Shown here piece by piece: positions 39,791 to 48,772 of a stretch of 64,000 nucleotides of DNA. Source of the DNA: Prauserella rugosa (GTDB taxonomy: Bacteria; Actinomycetota; Actinomycetes; Mycobacteriales; Pseudonocardiaceae); assembly GCF_000719975.1 (NCBI RefSeq), contig NZ_JOIJ01000005.1, forward strand, positions 266,331 to 330,330, read 5' to 3'. Numbering within the stretch: position 1 is the stretch's first letter; each line of letters starts with the position of its first letter. The notes beneath the pieces are model-generated. The model searched no databases, had not been told where the DNA came from, and worked only from the letters and a program-made list of their open reading frames with translations. The translations under genes were made by a program, and so were the position numbers.

Positions 39791-40891
39791 ATGGTGCATC
39801 CGATCTCCCGACGGAACTTCCTCATCGGTGGCGCACTCGGCGTCGCCGCGGCCGGCCTCGCCGGATGCGCCCCGCCGCAGGCCGCTTTCAAGGCTTCTGG
39901 GCCCGGGGTAGTGGATGTCGTCATTCCCTACGCCGCCGGTGGTGGAACGGACACGTGGGCTCGCTTCGTCACCCCGTACTTCGCCGAACTGCAGAAGAAC
40001 GTCTCCCGGTACCAGTTCGAGAACATCGCCGGCGGTGAATCCGTCACGGGCACCAATGCCTATGTCGAGGCGGGGGTGAACGACGGCCGGCACATCCTCG
40101 TCAGCTCCGGAACCACGTACCTGCAGGGGATGTTGGAGCACGGGAACGTCGAGTTCGACTTCCGGAAGATGGTGCCGCTGGTGCTGCACGGCACAGGAGG
40201 GATCCTCTACTCCAACGCCGCCAGCGGTATCCGCTCCATGGAAGACCTCCTCGAAGCAGGCAGCCGTGTCAAGATCGGCGGAATCTCAGCCTCCGGCCTG
40301 GACCTCGTCCCGCTGCTGGCACTCGAGGTCCTGGGCGCCACGGTCACCGGAGTCTTCGGGTTCGAGGGCAGAGGACCGTCGCGCCTGGCACTGGAACGCG
40401 GCGAGACCGACATCGACTTCCAGACCACCTCCACCTGGCTGGGTCCGCTCTCGTCGATGGCCGAGTCCGGCGACATCCACCCGTTGTTCTCGGTGGGTGT
40501 GCTCAAGGACGGCAAGGTCGTCCGTGACCCGAACATGCCGGATGTGCCGACCCTCGAGGAGATCTACCGCGATCTCCACGGTGAGGCTCCCAGCGGTCTG
40601 GCCTATGAGGCCTATCAATCCTTCGTCACCCCGGCGTTCTATTACCAGAAGGGATTCTGGTCGAACGCGGGAACGAGCGACGAGCTCGTCGACGCATATG
40701 CGGAGATGGTCGGGAAGCTCAACCGGAACCAGAAGTTCCTGGACGAGGCGGCAGGAGCCCTGGGTGGCTACGAACTGCAGCCGGGCCATGGCAACGCCGA
40801 GATCTTCCGCAAGGCACTGGACATCAGGCCGGCAGCTCTCCGCCATGCCAAGAGGTTCCTCACCAACGAGTACGGAGCGGTCCTGGGCTGA
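39791..40891 (+). CDS. tctC: Tripartite tricarboxylate transporter binding protein TctC
   Basis: 366 residues. N-terminus SRRNFLIGGALGVAAAGLAG followed by Cys combines a Tat-like twin-arginine with a lipobox (LAGC), so it is probably a lipid-anchored extracellular receptor. Bug/TctC fold: VVDVVIPYAAGGGTDTWARF, ENIAGGESVTGTNAYVEAG, and SYxxF-like C-terminal helices. It delivers the substrate to the membrane unit TctAB encoded 94 bases downstream. PrpF ends 37 bases upstream; one operon. Confidence 0.9.
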   Translation: MVHPISRRNFLIGGALGVAAAGLAGCAPPQAAFKASGPGVVDVVIPYAAGGGTDTWARFVTPYFAELQKNVSRYQFENIAGGESVTGTNAYVEAGVNDGRHILVSSGTTYLQGMLEHGNVEFDFRKMVPLVLHGTGGILYSNAASGIRSMEDLLEAGSRVKIGGISASGLDLVPLLALEVLGATVTGVFGFEGRGPSRLALERGETDIDFQTTSTWLGPLSSMAESGDIHPLFSVGVLKDGKVVRDPNMPDVPTLEEIYRDLHGEAPSGLAYEAYQSFVTPAFYYQKGFWSNAGTSDELVDAYAEMVGKLNRNQKFLDEAAGALGGYELQPGHGNAEIFRKALDIRPAALRHAKRFLTNEYGAVLG

Positions 40892-40985
40892 GCCCGCTGC
40901 CGCGCACCGATCACGCGGCTGCTCGACCGCTCGTCATTCGTACCAGCTGTCACGCCGCAACCCGTTAGTACTTTAAGGACAACAG

Positions 40986-42968
40986 ATGTTAGAGGCAGCC
41001 ACTGCGGCCTTGTCCAGCTTCGCCGATCCGGCGATGCTGCTGTACCTGGTCGTCGGCGTCGTCGTCGGACTGGTCATCGGCGTCATTCCCGGCCTGGGGG
41101 GTACGGGAGCCGTCGCGGTCCTGATGCCCTTCGTGTTCGTGCTCGAGCCGAACCAGGCGATCGCCATGATCATCGGTGCCGTCGCGGTGGTGCACACGTC
41201 CGACGTCATCACATCGGTGGTGCTGGGCATCCCCGGTTCCGCGTCGGCGGCGGTGTTCCTGCTGGACGGCCACACGATGGCCAAGGAGGGCGAGGGCGGC
41301 CGCGCGCTCTCGGCCAGCTTCATCGCATCCACAATCGGCGGCATCATCGGCATCATCGGACTCACCCTGGTCGTCCCCGTGGCGCAGCCGGTGGTCACGG
41401 CATTCGGATCTCCCGAGATCTTCATGCTGATCGTGCTGGGCATCTTCCTCACCGCCATGTTGTCCAAGGGCAACGTCGTCAAGGGACTGGTGGTCGCCGC
41501 CTTCGGCATGCTCCTGGGCATCGTGGGAATGTCCCCGATCTCGGCGGAATACCGCTACACCTTCGGCTCGGAGTATCTGACCGAGGGCATCGGCCTGGTC
41601 GCGGCCGCACTGGGGATCTTCGGCGTCGCCGAGATCATCCAGCTGGTCGCCAAGCGCAGCTCGGTCGCGGACCGGAACGTCAGCCTCGGCAAGGGCTGGG
41701 GCCGGGGCGCCCGCGACGTCGTCAAGTACAAGGGCGACGTGCTCCGTGGGTCGGGCGTCGGTGTCGGCGTCGGTATCCTGCCCGGCGTCGGAGCGACGGC
41801 CGGGGCGTGGCTGGCCTACGGGCAGGCCCAGGCGATCGGAAGCCGCCGCAAGGGCGCGCGTTTCGGCCAGGGCGACCCCCGTGGGGTCATCGCTCCTTCG
41901 GCGGCGAGCAACAGTATCGAGTCCGGTGGTCTGATCCCGACCCTGCTGTTCGGCGTGCCCGGCGCCGCGCCCTTCGCGCTGCTGCTCGGCGTGCTGCTGA
42001 TGTTCGGCATCCAGCCGGGGCCCGACCTGATCGAACAGGACCTCGACCTCGTCTACTTCATCGTCTGGTCCTTCGCCATCGCGTCGCTCATCGGGGCGGT
42101 CCTCGCGTTCTTCATGGCCCGGCCGCTCGCCCGGCTCAGCTTCGTCAGCTTCCCGGTGCTGGCCGCCGCCCTGATCCCGCTGCTGTTCATGAGCGGGTTC
42201 CAGGAGCCGCTGAACCTGGGCGTCTTCTACACCATGTTGCTCCTGGGCATCATCGGCTGGCTCTGCAAGGTCTGCGACATTCCGCGGGCCCCGTTCCTGA
42301 TCGCCTACGTGCTCGCGATCCCGTTGGAGCGGTACTACTACATCACCGTGTCGGCCTTCGAACCCACGGAATGGATGACCCGGCCGTTCGTCGTGATCGT
42401 CGCGCTGTTGCTCGTCGTCACCGTCTGTGTGGTGGCCTACCGCAACATCAAGGCCAAGAAGTCGTCGTCGGACGAGGACGAGGACGAGGACCCGGCGGCC
42501 ACCACCAATGAGGACGGCATCCATGTCCCGCCCTTCGTGGGCGTGGCCGTGACCGTCGGTGCGCTGTTGTTCTTCGTCGCCGCCTTCATCCTGGCGGCCG
42601 ACTTCACGCCGAACGCCCAACTCTTCCCGTATGCGGCCAGCATCCTGGGCCTCGGACTCGGCGCGATAGCGCTCGTCAACGACATCCGGCAGATGCGCAG
42701 GGAGGGCGGTCCCGGGCGGATCGAAGGAGCGTTCAAGGCCCAGCTGCGAGTCGTCGGAATCTCGATTCTGTGGCTGTTGGCCTTCGTGTGGCTGGTGTTC
42801 CTGGTCGGCATGTACGTCGGCACGGCCGTGTTCGCGCTGGCCTTCCTCCTCGTGGTGGCTCGGATGAAGCCGTATCTCGCGGTGATCTATGTGGCCGCGA
42901 TCGTCGGGGCGCTCTATGTCCTGGAGGAGTTTGCCGAGCTGATGGCCCCGGTCGGCTGGCTCATGTAG
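40986..42968 (+). CDS. tctA: Fused TctA-TctB membrane component of tricarboxylate transporter
   Basis: 660 residues, ATG after AAGGA. Residues 1-500 are TctA (10-12 helices) with VVGLVIGVIPGLGGTGAVAV, PGSASAAVFLLDGHTMAKEG, ILPGVGATAGAWLAYGQAQ and SAASNSIESGGLIPTLLFGV. After a hydrophilic linker rich in Ser, Asp and Glu (about 488-515, SSSDEDEDEDPAATT) come four more helices of TctB type (VGVAVTVGALLFFVAAFILA ... VGMYVGTAVFALAFLLVVA). In most bacteria TctB is a separate protein, so this is a natural fusion. Proton- or sodium-coupled uptake of a tricarboxylate. Confidence 0.9.
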   Translation: MLEAATAALSSFADPAMLLYLVVGVVVGLVIGVIPGLGGTGAVAVLMPFVFVLEPNQAIAMIIGAVAVVHTSDVITSVVLGIPGSASAAVFLLDGHTMAKEGEGGRALSASFIASTIGGIIGIIGLTLVVPVAQPVVTAFGSPEIFMLIVLGIFLTAMLSKGNVVKGLVVAAFGMLLGIVGMSPISAEYRYTFGSEYLTEGIGLVAAALGIFGVAEIIQLVAKRSSVADRNVSLGKGWGRGARDVVKYKGDVLRGSGVGVGVGILPGVGATAGAWLAYGQAQAIGSRRKGARFGQGDPRGVIAPSAASNSIESGGLIPTLLFGVPGAAPFALLLGVLLMFGIQPGPDLIEQDLDLVYFIVWSFAIASLIGAVLAFFMARPLARLSFVSFPVLAAALIPLLFMSGFQEPLNLGVFYTMLLLGIIGWLCKVCDIPRAPFLIAYVLAIPLERYYYITVSAFEPTEWMTRPFVVIVALLLVVTVCVVAYRNIKAKKSSSDEDEDEDPAATTNEDGIHVPPFVGVAVTVGALLFFVAAFILAADFTPNAQLFPYAASILGLGLGAIALVNDIRQMRREGGPGRIEGAFKAQLRVVGISILWLLAFVWLVFLVGMYVGTAVFALAFLLVVARMKPYLAVIYVAAIVGALYVLEEFAELMAPVGWLM

Positions 42969-43005
42969 GAAAGGCCGCCGGAGTCCTGTGTGGACTCGCG
43001 GTATC

Positions 43006-43031
43006 GGGGGCCGCCCGCGCGGGCGGCCCCC
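43006..43031. terminator. Bidirectional terminator between tctAB and fumC
   Basis: GGGGGCCGCCCGC followed directly by its reverse complement, a 26-base perfect palindrome forming a 9- to 11-bp stem. It sits 37 bases after the tctAB stop and 8 bases before the convergent fumC stop, at the right-hand end of the island. Confidence 0.78.
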
Positions 43032-43038
43032 GGCCGGT

Positions 43039-44436
43039 TCACTTCCCGCCGCGGGCCATGCGCAGCACGTCGAGGGCCTCGTCGAGCTGCGCCTCGGTGA
43101 GTTTGCCCTGCTCGATGTAGCCACGCTCCACGACGACCTGCCGGATCGTCTTGAGCTCGGCCAGCGCCTGCTTCGCGACGGCCGCCGCCTCCTCGTAGCC
43201 GATGTAGGCGTTGAGCGGCGTCACGATCGACGGCGAACCCTCGGCGTAGGCCTGCGTGCGTTCGGTGTTGACGGTCACGCCCGCGAACACCTTGTCCGCC
43301 AGCAGCCGCGACACCGCCGCGAGCAGCCGCGCCGACTCCAGGACGTTGCGCGCGATCACCGGCAGGTTCACGTTGAGCTGGAAGTTGCCCTGTGAGCCGG
43401 CGAACGCGACGGCCGCGTCGTTGCCGATGACCTGCGCGACCACCTGCAGGGTCGCCTCCGGGATTACCGGGTTCACCTTGCCGGGCATGATCGACGACCC
43501 TGGCTGCAGATCGGGCAGCGCCAGTTCGGACAGGCCGGTGCGCGGACCCGAACCGAGCCAACGCAGGTCGTTCGCGATCTTGTTCAGCGACACGGCGACG
43601 GTGCGCAGGTGACCCGAGGTCTCGACCACGCCGTCCTGGGACGCCTGCGCCTCGAAGTGGTCGCGGGCCTCCACGAGGGGAAGGTCGGTGACCTTCGCCA
43701 GCTCGTCGGCGACGGCGGAACCGAAACCGTCCGGTGCGTTGAGACCCGAGCCGACGGCCGTGCCACCGATGGGCAGTTCACCGAGCCGCGGCAGGCCGCT
43801 GCGCAGCCGCTCGATGCCGAACCGCACCTGTGCCGCCCAGGCGCCGGCCTCCTGGCCGAGCGTGATCGGCACGGCGTCCATCAGGTGGGTGCGGCCGGAC
43901 TTGACGACGTCGGCCCACTCGGCCGCCCGCTGCTCGATGGTGGTGGCCAGGTGCTCGAGCGCGGGGATCACGTCGGTCAGCACCGCTTCGGTTGCGGCGA
44001 CGTGGATCGTCGTGGGGAACGTGTCGTTCGACGACTGCGAGGCGTTGACGTGGTCGTTGGGATGCACGTCGCGGCCCAGCGCGCGCGAGGCCAGCGTGGC
44101 GATGACCTCGTTGGCGTTCATGTTCGACGACGTGCCCGAGCCGGTCTGGAACACGTCGATGGGGAAGTGCTCGTCGTGCTTGCCCTCGGCGACCTCGTCG
44201 GCCGCGCTCGCGATCGCCGCGGCCAGGTCCGCCTCCAGCACGCCGAGCCGGGCGTTCACGCGCGCGGCGGCCGCCTTCAGCAGGCCGAGCGCGCGAATCT
44301 GAGCCCGTTCGAGCGTCCTGCCGGAGATGGGGAAGTTCTCCACGGCGCGCTGCGTCTGCGCGCGGTACAGGGCGTCGGCGGGGACCCGCACCTCGCCCAT
44401 CGTGTCGTGTTCGATCCGGAATTCCTGCTCTGCCAT
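43039..44436 (-). CDS. fumC: Fumarate hydratase class II
   Basis: 465 residues from ATG 44436; the long upstream frame is a shadow. Hydrates fumarate to malate in the TCA cycle, homotetrameric, iron-free. Signatures: [52 protein letters not shown] with the catalytic His, and the fumarase/aspartase loop [11 protein letters not shown]. Position is as Rv1098c. Its placement immediately beside the tricarboxylate island is probably inherited synteny, not part of the island, since orientation is opposite and a terminator separates them. Confidence 0.96.
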   Translation of the reverse strand: MAEQEFRIEHDTMGEVRVPADALYRAQTQRAVENFPISGRTLERAQIRALGLLKAAAARVNARLGVLEADLAAAIASAADEVAEGKHDEHFPIDVFQTGSGTSSNMNANEVIATLASRALGRDVHPNDHVNASQSSNDTFPTTIHVAATEAVLTDVIPALEHLATTIEQRAAEWADVVKSGRTHLMDAVPITLGQEAGAWAAQVRFGIERLRSGLPRLGELPIGGTAVGSGLNAPDGFGSAVADELAKVTDLPLVEARDHFEAQASQDGVVETSGHLRTVAVSLNKIANDLRWLGSGPRTGLSELALPDLQPGSSIMPGKVNPVIPEATLQVVAQVIGNDAAVAFAGSQGNFQLNVNLPVIARNVLESARLLAAVSRLLADKVFAGVTVNTERTQAYAEGSPSIVTPLNAYIGYEEAAAVAKQALAELKTIRQVVVERGYIEQGKLTEAQLDEALDVLRMARGGK

Positions 44437-44592
44437 GTCCCCAGTCTGCTCCTGCGACGGCCGTGCGCGCCCGGTGTCCTCGCGCACGTTCGGGTGGGCG
44501 GGCCCGCGATGTTTCGACGGCCGCACAGGGGCGCCGTGGGTACTACGATCATGGGCGCGGCACCCACCAACGGCGGAAAGGGCGGTGAGCCC

Positions 44593-45600
44593 ATGGGGAC
44601 GCCTTCGGACGGTATCGACGTCGACGTGCTGATCGTCGGCGCGGGACCGACGGGCCTGTTCGCGGCCTACTACGCCGGCTTCCGCGGGCTGTCGGCGGCG
44701 GTCGTCGACTCGTTGCCCGAGACCGGCGGTCAGGTCACCGCGATGTATCCCGAGAAGATGATCTACGACGTCGCCGGTTTCCCCGCGGTGCGTGGACGCG
44801 ACCTCGTCGACGGGCTCGTGAAGCAGGCGTCGCAGTGGAACCCGCACTACCTGTTGGGACGCAAGGCCGAGACACTCACCGAGAGCGGCGACCGGTTCGT
44901 CATGACGCTCGCCGGTGGCGAGGCCGAGGAGACCGTGCGGGCGCGGGCGGTGCTGATCACCGCGGGGATCGGCGAGTTCACCCCGCGCCCGCTGCCTGCG
45001 GGGGACGGGTGGCTCGGCAACGGGATGGTCCACTTCGTACCGGTCCTCGACGAGCATGCGGGCAAGGACGTCGTGGTCGTCGGGGGTGGCGACTCGGCCT
45101 TCGACTGGGTGCTGGCGCTGCACCCGATCGCGCGCAGCGTGACGCTCGTGCACCGCAGGGCGAAGTTCCGTGCCGCGGAGTCGATCGTCAACGAGGCACG
45201 CGAGGCGGGCGTCCGCATCATCACCGACGCCGAGGTCACCGAACTGCGTGGCGACGAGCACGGGCTCGCCGACGTGACGGTGGAGATCAAGGACCCCGAG
45301 ACCAAGGAGGTCCGCCAGGAGGTGCTGCCCGCCCAGACGGTCGTGGCGGCGCTGGGCTTCACCGCCGACCTCGGTCCGATCGAGAACTGGGGGCTCGAAA
45401 TCCACCAGCGGTCGATCTCCGTGGACTCGACCATGGCGACGGCGCGCAAGGGCATCTACGCGGCGGGCGACGTCGCGGCCTATCCGGGCAAGGTGAAGCT
45501 CATCGCGACCGGGTTCGGCGAGGCCGCCACGGCCGTCAACAACATCGCCGTGGAGATCGATCCCGGCGCCCACCTGTTCCCCGGCCACTCGAGCGGCTGA
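44593..45600 (+). CDS. Ferredoxin-NADP reductase, thioredoxin-reductase-like type
   Basis: 335 residues from ATG 44593. An upstream in-frame ATG (44551) sits one base after a good -10 hexamer (TACGAT, 44544-44549), so a transcript would begin after it; the second ATG follows GGAAAGGG. FAD motif [45 protein letters not shown] motif [17 protein letters not shown] and C-terminal [20 protein letters not shown]. It lacks the CxxC of thioredoxin reductases, which places it with the YumC/TrxR-like FNRs that shuttle electrons between NADPH and ferredoxin or flavodoxin. Confidence 0.9.
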   Translation: MGTPSDGIDVDVLIVGAGPTGLFAAYYAGFRGLSAAVVDSLPETGGQVTAMYPEKMIYDVAGFPAVRGRDLVDGLVKQASQWNPHYLLGRKAETLTESGDRFVMTLAGGEAEETVRARAVLITAGIGEFTPRPLPAGDGWLGNGMVHFVPVLDEHAGKDVVVVGGGDSAFDWVLALHPIARSVTLVHRRAKFRAAESIVNEAREAGVRIITDAEVTELRGDEHGLADVTVEIKDPETKEVRQEVLPAQTVVAALGFTADLGPIENWGLEIHQRSISVDSTMATARKGIYAAGDVAAYPGKVKLIATGFGEAATAVNNIAVEIDPGAHLFPGHSSG

Positions 45601-45621
45601 GCCAGGACGCCGCATGGCAGG

Positions 45622-46464
45622 TCAGCTCTCCAGCAGCTCCGCCCACCGCTTGAGCCTGGTGGCCCACGCGTGGTCGCCGTCGGCGCCGGCGAGTGCTTCG
45701 GCGCGCGCACGCAGGTGGACCCACTCGGCCGCGCGGTCGGGGTCGAGGTTCGCCGCGGCGGCGTAGCGCTCGACCCACGCACGTGCCGTGGCGGCCTCGG
45801 GCGGTGCCGGTGCGAGCGGATCGATCAGCGCCCACACGTCGGCGTGGCGGTCCCCGCGCACGGCGTGCGGGTCGATCACCCGCCATCGAGAGCCGTGGCG
45901 CACGGCGTTGGCGCCGTGGAGATCGGCGTGGAGCACGACGTCATCGTCCGCCGGTTCCAGCAGGGGTGACGGACCGAGCAGCCGTCGCCAGTCCCGGGAG
46001 TAGCCGCCGCCGATGTGCGGGACGGACGCCGGAGCGGGTCCGGACGCCGCGTGCAGGCGGCCGGCCAGTTCGCCGAGCACGTCGAGTCGCTGCTGCCACG
46101 TCAGATCGACCGCATCCAGCGGGGTCCCCGGTCGCAGCCGTTCCAGTAGGAGCGTGAACCCGTCGTCGCGGATGTCGAGCAGGTCGGCCGCTGCCCCCGA
46201 ACGGCGCCACGCCGTCAACGCCGCGGCCTCGGCGGCGAGGTGCACGTCATCGGGGTGGCCGCGCGGGTGGACCTTGAGCACGACGTCGCCGGAGGCCAGG
46301 ACCAGCGCGATGTGCCCACCGGTCAGCGGTGTCGCGTCCCGCAGGCCCCACGCCGCGATCGCCGCCTCGGCGCGCGTGCGGACGTCGTCGGCCATGGCCT
46401 GCACGTCCGCGTCGGGCCAGTAGCGTCGCCACCGCAGCCGCAATGCATCCACGACATCCGTCAT
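45622..46464 (-). CDS. APH-family kinase (aminoglycoside 6-/hydroxyurea phosphotransferase type)
   Basis: 280 residues. Kinase-like fold with TPLTGGHIALVLASGDVVLK (nucleotide region), LLLERLRPGTPLDAVD, Brenner motif VLHADLHGANAV and WRVIDPHAVRGDRHADVWAL. This pattern is that of APH(6)/hydroxyurea phosphotransferases, which phosphorylate streptomycin or unrelated small molecules; resistance cannot be assumed. It is the third gene after glpX and the protease, 26 bases downstream of the latter, so probably co-transcribed. Confidence 0.86.
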   Translation of the reverse strand: MTDVVDALRLRWRRYWPDADVQAMADDVRTRAEAAIAAWGLRDATPLTGGHIALVLASGDVVLKVHPRGHPDDVHLAAEAAALTAWRRSGAAADLLDIRDDGFTLLLERLRPGTPLDAVDLTWQQRLDVLGELAGRLHAASGPAPASVPHIGGGYSRDWRRLLGPSPLLEPADDDVVLHADLHGANAVRHGSRWRVIDPHAVRGDRHADVWALIDPLAPAPPEAATARAWVERYAAAANLDPDRAAEWVHLRARAEALAGADGDHAWATRLKRWAELLES

Positions 46465-46490
46465 CGCCGGTCAGGCGGGACTGGGCGCGA

Positions 46491-47261
46491 TCACGCGGCG
46501 ATCGTCTCGTCGATCCACGTCCGGTGAGCAGGGGCGGAGGTGTAGATCGACGGTGCCGTGCCGCACACCGCGTCGTCGTTGCCCGCGCGGCTCGACATGC
46601 CGATCAGCCGCCAGCGATCGCCGTCGCGCACGATCTGCGGCCCACCCGAATCGCCGTAGCAGGCGCCGCCCCCGTCGGGGTTGCCCGTGCACACCTCGGA
46701 CCGTGCGGTGAATCCCGCGGCACATCGATCGTCCTGGACGACCCGGGTGTCCAGCTGCTGCAACATCACCGGGGACTCGCCGCAGCCGTCCTGCGCGCAG
46801 GTGCGACCCCAGCCGAGCAGCCTCGTCGCGGTGCCCGGCTCCGCGGACTCGGCGATGTCGATCGGTGTCGCCGTGACCGGCTCGGCCAGACGTACCAGCG
46901 CCAGGTCGTTCGGCGAACCGGGTGCCGTGTACGAGGGGTGCACGACGAGCTCCGCAGGCTGGGCGACCTCGCCGCCCTCGGTGCGGTCCGCGCTGCCGAT
47001 CCTCGCCGTCAGCGTGTCCGCAGCGACCCCGTCGACGCAGTGCGCGGCGGTCACGAGCCAGTTCGACCGGATCAGTGACGCGCCGCAGAAATGGCCGTCC
47101 CCGTCGGCCAGCGACGTCATGAACGGATAGGTCTCGTCGGTGGGCGTGCCACCCACGACGTCGGGCTGCACCGACGCCTGCGCCGAGTTCGACACCGCGG
47201 GTGCGCACGCGAGGACGAAGGCCGCCGCGACCGCGGCGGCCTTCCCGAACAGCCCGCGCAT
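46491..47261 (-). CDS. Secreted trypsin-like serine protease
   Basis: 256 residues. Signal peptide FGKAAAVAAAFVLACAPAVS with cleavage near SAQA; then a short propeptide and the mature start VVGGTPTDETYPF. Catalytic triad: TAAHC, NDLALV and GDSGGP, with four further cysteines (CAQDGCGE, CAAGF, CTGN) in chymotrypsin-fold positions. The specificity pocket region GGGACYGDSGG does not have the trypsin Asp at the usual spacing, so specificity is open. The ATG overlaps the glpX stop by one base (TGATG), an unexpected coupling of an exported protease to a gluconeogenic enzyme. Confidence 0.92.
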   Translation of the reverse strand: MRGLFGKAAAVAAAFVLACAPAVSNSAQASVQPDVVGGTPTDETYPFMTSLADGDGHFCGASLIRSNWLVTAAHCVDGVAADTLTARIGSADRTEGGEVAQPAELVVHPSYTAPGSPNDLALVRLAEPVTATPIDIAESAEPGTATRLLGWGRTCAQDGCGESPVMLQQLDTRVVQDDRCAAGFTARSEVCTGNPDGGGACYGDSGGPQIVRDGDRWRLIGMSSRAGNDDAVCGTAPSIYTSAPAHRTWIDETIAA

Positions 47262-48307
47262 CAGGGCAGCGGAGCCGACACGTCTTCGCCCTCGTCCGAA
47301 CCGTCGAAGTCGACCGACGAGTACGAGCGCAGCTTGTTCAACCGGTGGTAGCCGTCGATGAGCCGCACGGTGCCTGACTTCGAGCGCATGACGATCGACT
47401 GCGTCGTCGCGCCGCCCGCGCGGTAGTGCACGCCACGCAGCAGGTCACCGTCGGTGATGCCGGTGGCGCAGAAGAACACGTTGTCGCCGCGTACGAGGTC
47501 GTCGGTCGTCAGGACCTGGTCGAGGTCGTGCCCGGCGTCGACCGCCCGCTGCCGCTCCTCCTCGTCCTTCGGCCACAGCTTGCCCTGCAGCTCACCACCG
47601 AGGCACTTGAGTGCCGCGGCGGTGATGATGCCCTCCGGCGTGCCGCCGATGCCCAGCAACATGTCGACACCCGTCGTCGCGCGGGCGGCCGCGATGGCAC
47701 CGGCGACGTCACCGTCGCTGATGAACCGGATGCGCGCACCGGCCTCGCGGACCTCCTTGACGAGCGCCTCGTGCCGCGGGCGGTCCAGGATGCACACCGT
47801 CACGTCCGAGACGCTGCTCTGCTTCGCCTTCGCCACGCGGCGGATGTTCTCCTCGATCGGCGCCGAGATGTCCACGACCCCGGCGGCCTCCGGCCCGACG
47901 GCCAGCTTCTCCATGTAGAACACGGCGGACGGGTCGAACATCGCCCCGCGCTCGGCCACCGCCAGCACGGCCAGCGCGTTCGGCATGCCCTTGCTCATGA
48001 GCGTCGTGCCGTCGATCGGGTCGACCGCGACGTCACACTCGGGGCCCTCGCCGTTGCCGACCTCCTCGCCGTTGAACAGCATGGGCGCTTCGTCCTTCTC
48101 GCCCTCGCCGATCACGACGACGCCCCGCATGGTCACGGTGCCGATCAGCTGGCGCATCGCGTCGACGGCTGCGCCGTCCCCGCCGTTCTTGTCGCCCTTG
48201 CCGACCCAGCGGCCCGCCGCCATCGACGCCGCCTCGGTGACCCGGACGAGCTCCATGGCGAGGTTGCGGTCGGGCGCCTCGCCCCGTCTCGGCGTGCTGG
48301 TGGTCAT
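47261..48307 (-). CDS. glpX: Fructose-1,6-bisphosphatase class II
   Basis: 348 residues from ATG 48307 preceded by GGGAGG. Dephosphorylates fructose-1,6-bisphosphate in gluconeogenesis; in M. tuberculosis GlpX (Rv1099c) is the essential enzyme for this step. Metal/substrate motifs: [49 protein letters not shown] and [20 protein letters not shown]. The first gene of a three-gene minus-strand unit glpX - protease - APH kinase. Confidence 0.96.
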   Translation of the reverse strand: MTTSTPRRGEAPDRNLAMELVRVTEAASMAAGRWVGKGDKNGGDGAAVDAMRQLIGTVTMRGVVVIGEGEKDEAPMLFNGEEVGNGEGPECDVAVDPIDGTTLMSKGMPNALAVLAVAERGAMFDPSAVFYMEKLAVGPEAAGVVDISAPIEENIRRVAKAKQSSVSDVTVCILDRPRHEALVKEVREAGARIRFISDGDVAGAIAAARATTGVDMLLGIGGTPEGIITAAALKCLGGELQGKLWPKDEEERQRAVDAGHDLDQVLTTDDLVRGDNVFFCATGITDGDLLRGVHYRAGGATTQSIVMRSKSGTVRLIDGYHRLNKLRSYSSVDFDGSDEGEDVSAPLP

Positions 48308-48415
48308 GCTGCCTCCCGGGGTGGGTGTCGCGGAGATGCGCGGATCGGGCGATGATCGGCGCATCGAACTGCTTACAGTCTGCGCGAGCCTGCGTTCATG
48401 GAGTTGTCACGGACG

Positions 48416-48727
48416 TCACTGAGCACTCACTCCGGAGTGTCCCGCCTGCCCGCCCGGCTCCTCGGCGTCCGCGTCGGCGGTGTCGTCCGTGTCGTCCGTG
48501 TCGTCCTCAACGGTAGCCAGCGCGGCCTCGATCCGCTCCCGCGCGCCCGCCAGGTGGGTCTCGCACAGCCGCGCGAGACGCTCGCCACGTTCCCAGAGCG
48601 CGAGCGACTCCTCGAGCGAAAGGCCGCCCGCCTCGAGTTCGCGCACGACCTCCACCAGCTGGTCCCTGGCCTGCTCGTAGCCGAGGCCTGCCAGGTCGTC
48701 GGGGGTGTCGCCACCGGATTCGCTCAC
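48416..48727 (-). CDS. xseB: Exodeoxyribonuclease VII small subunit
   Basis: 103 residues. Two-helix XseB domain: [40 protein letters not shown] and [13 protein letters not shown]. The C-terminal 30 residues are acidic and repetitive ([18 protein letters not shown]) and are absent from many homologues. Small subunits coat the XseA arms to form the nuclease that degrades single-stranded DNA. 45 bases downstream of xseA on the same strand. Confidence 0.95.
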   Translation of the reverse strand: MSESGGDTPDDLAGLGYEQARDQLVEVVRELEAGGLSLEESLALWERGERLARLCETHLAGARERIEAALATVEDDTDDTDDTADADAEEPGGQAGHSGVSAQ

Positions 48728-48772
48728 GTCGCGCTTCGCCTCACGTCTCGATGCACACGGCCGGGGCCGACA

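Noticed and set aside
40989..43124. 711-codon antisense frame over tctAB
   Set aside because: His/Asp/Glu/Arg-only composition mirrors hydrophobic codons of the transporter; no start signal.
43039..44436. fumC as a member of the tricarboxylate island
   Set aside because: It is in opposite orientation, separated by a strong terminator, and occupies its conserved backbone position before glpX.
45622..46464. Antibiotic resistance gene
   Set aside because: The fold is APH-like, but such kinases act on many substrates and the operon context (glpX, protease) does not suggest resistance.
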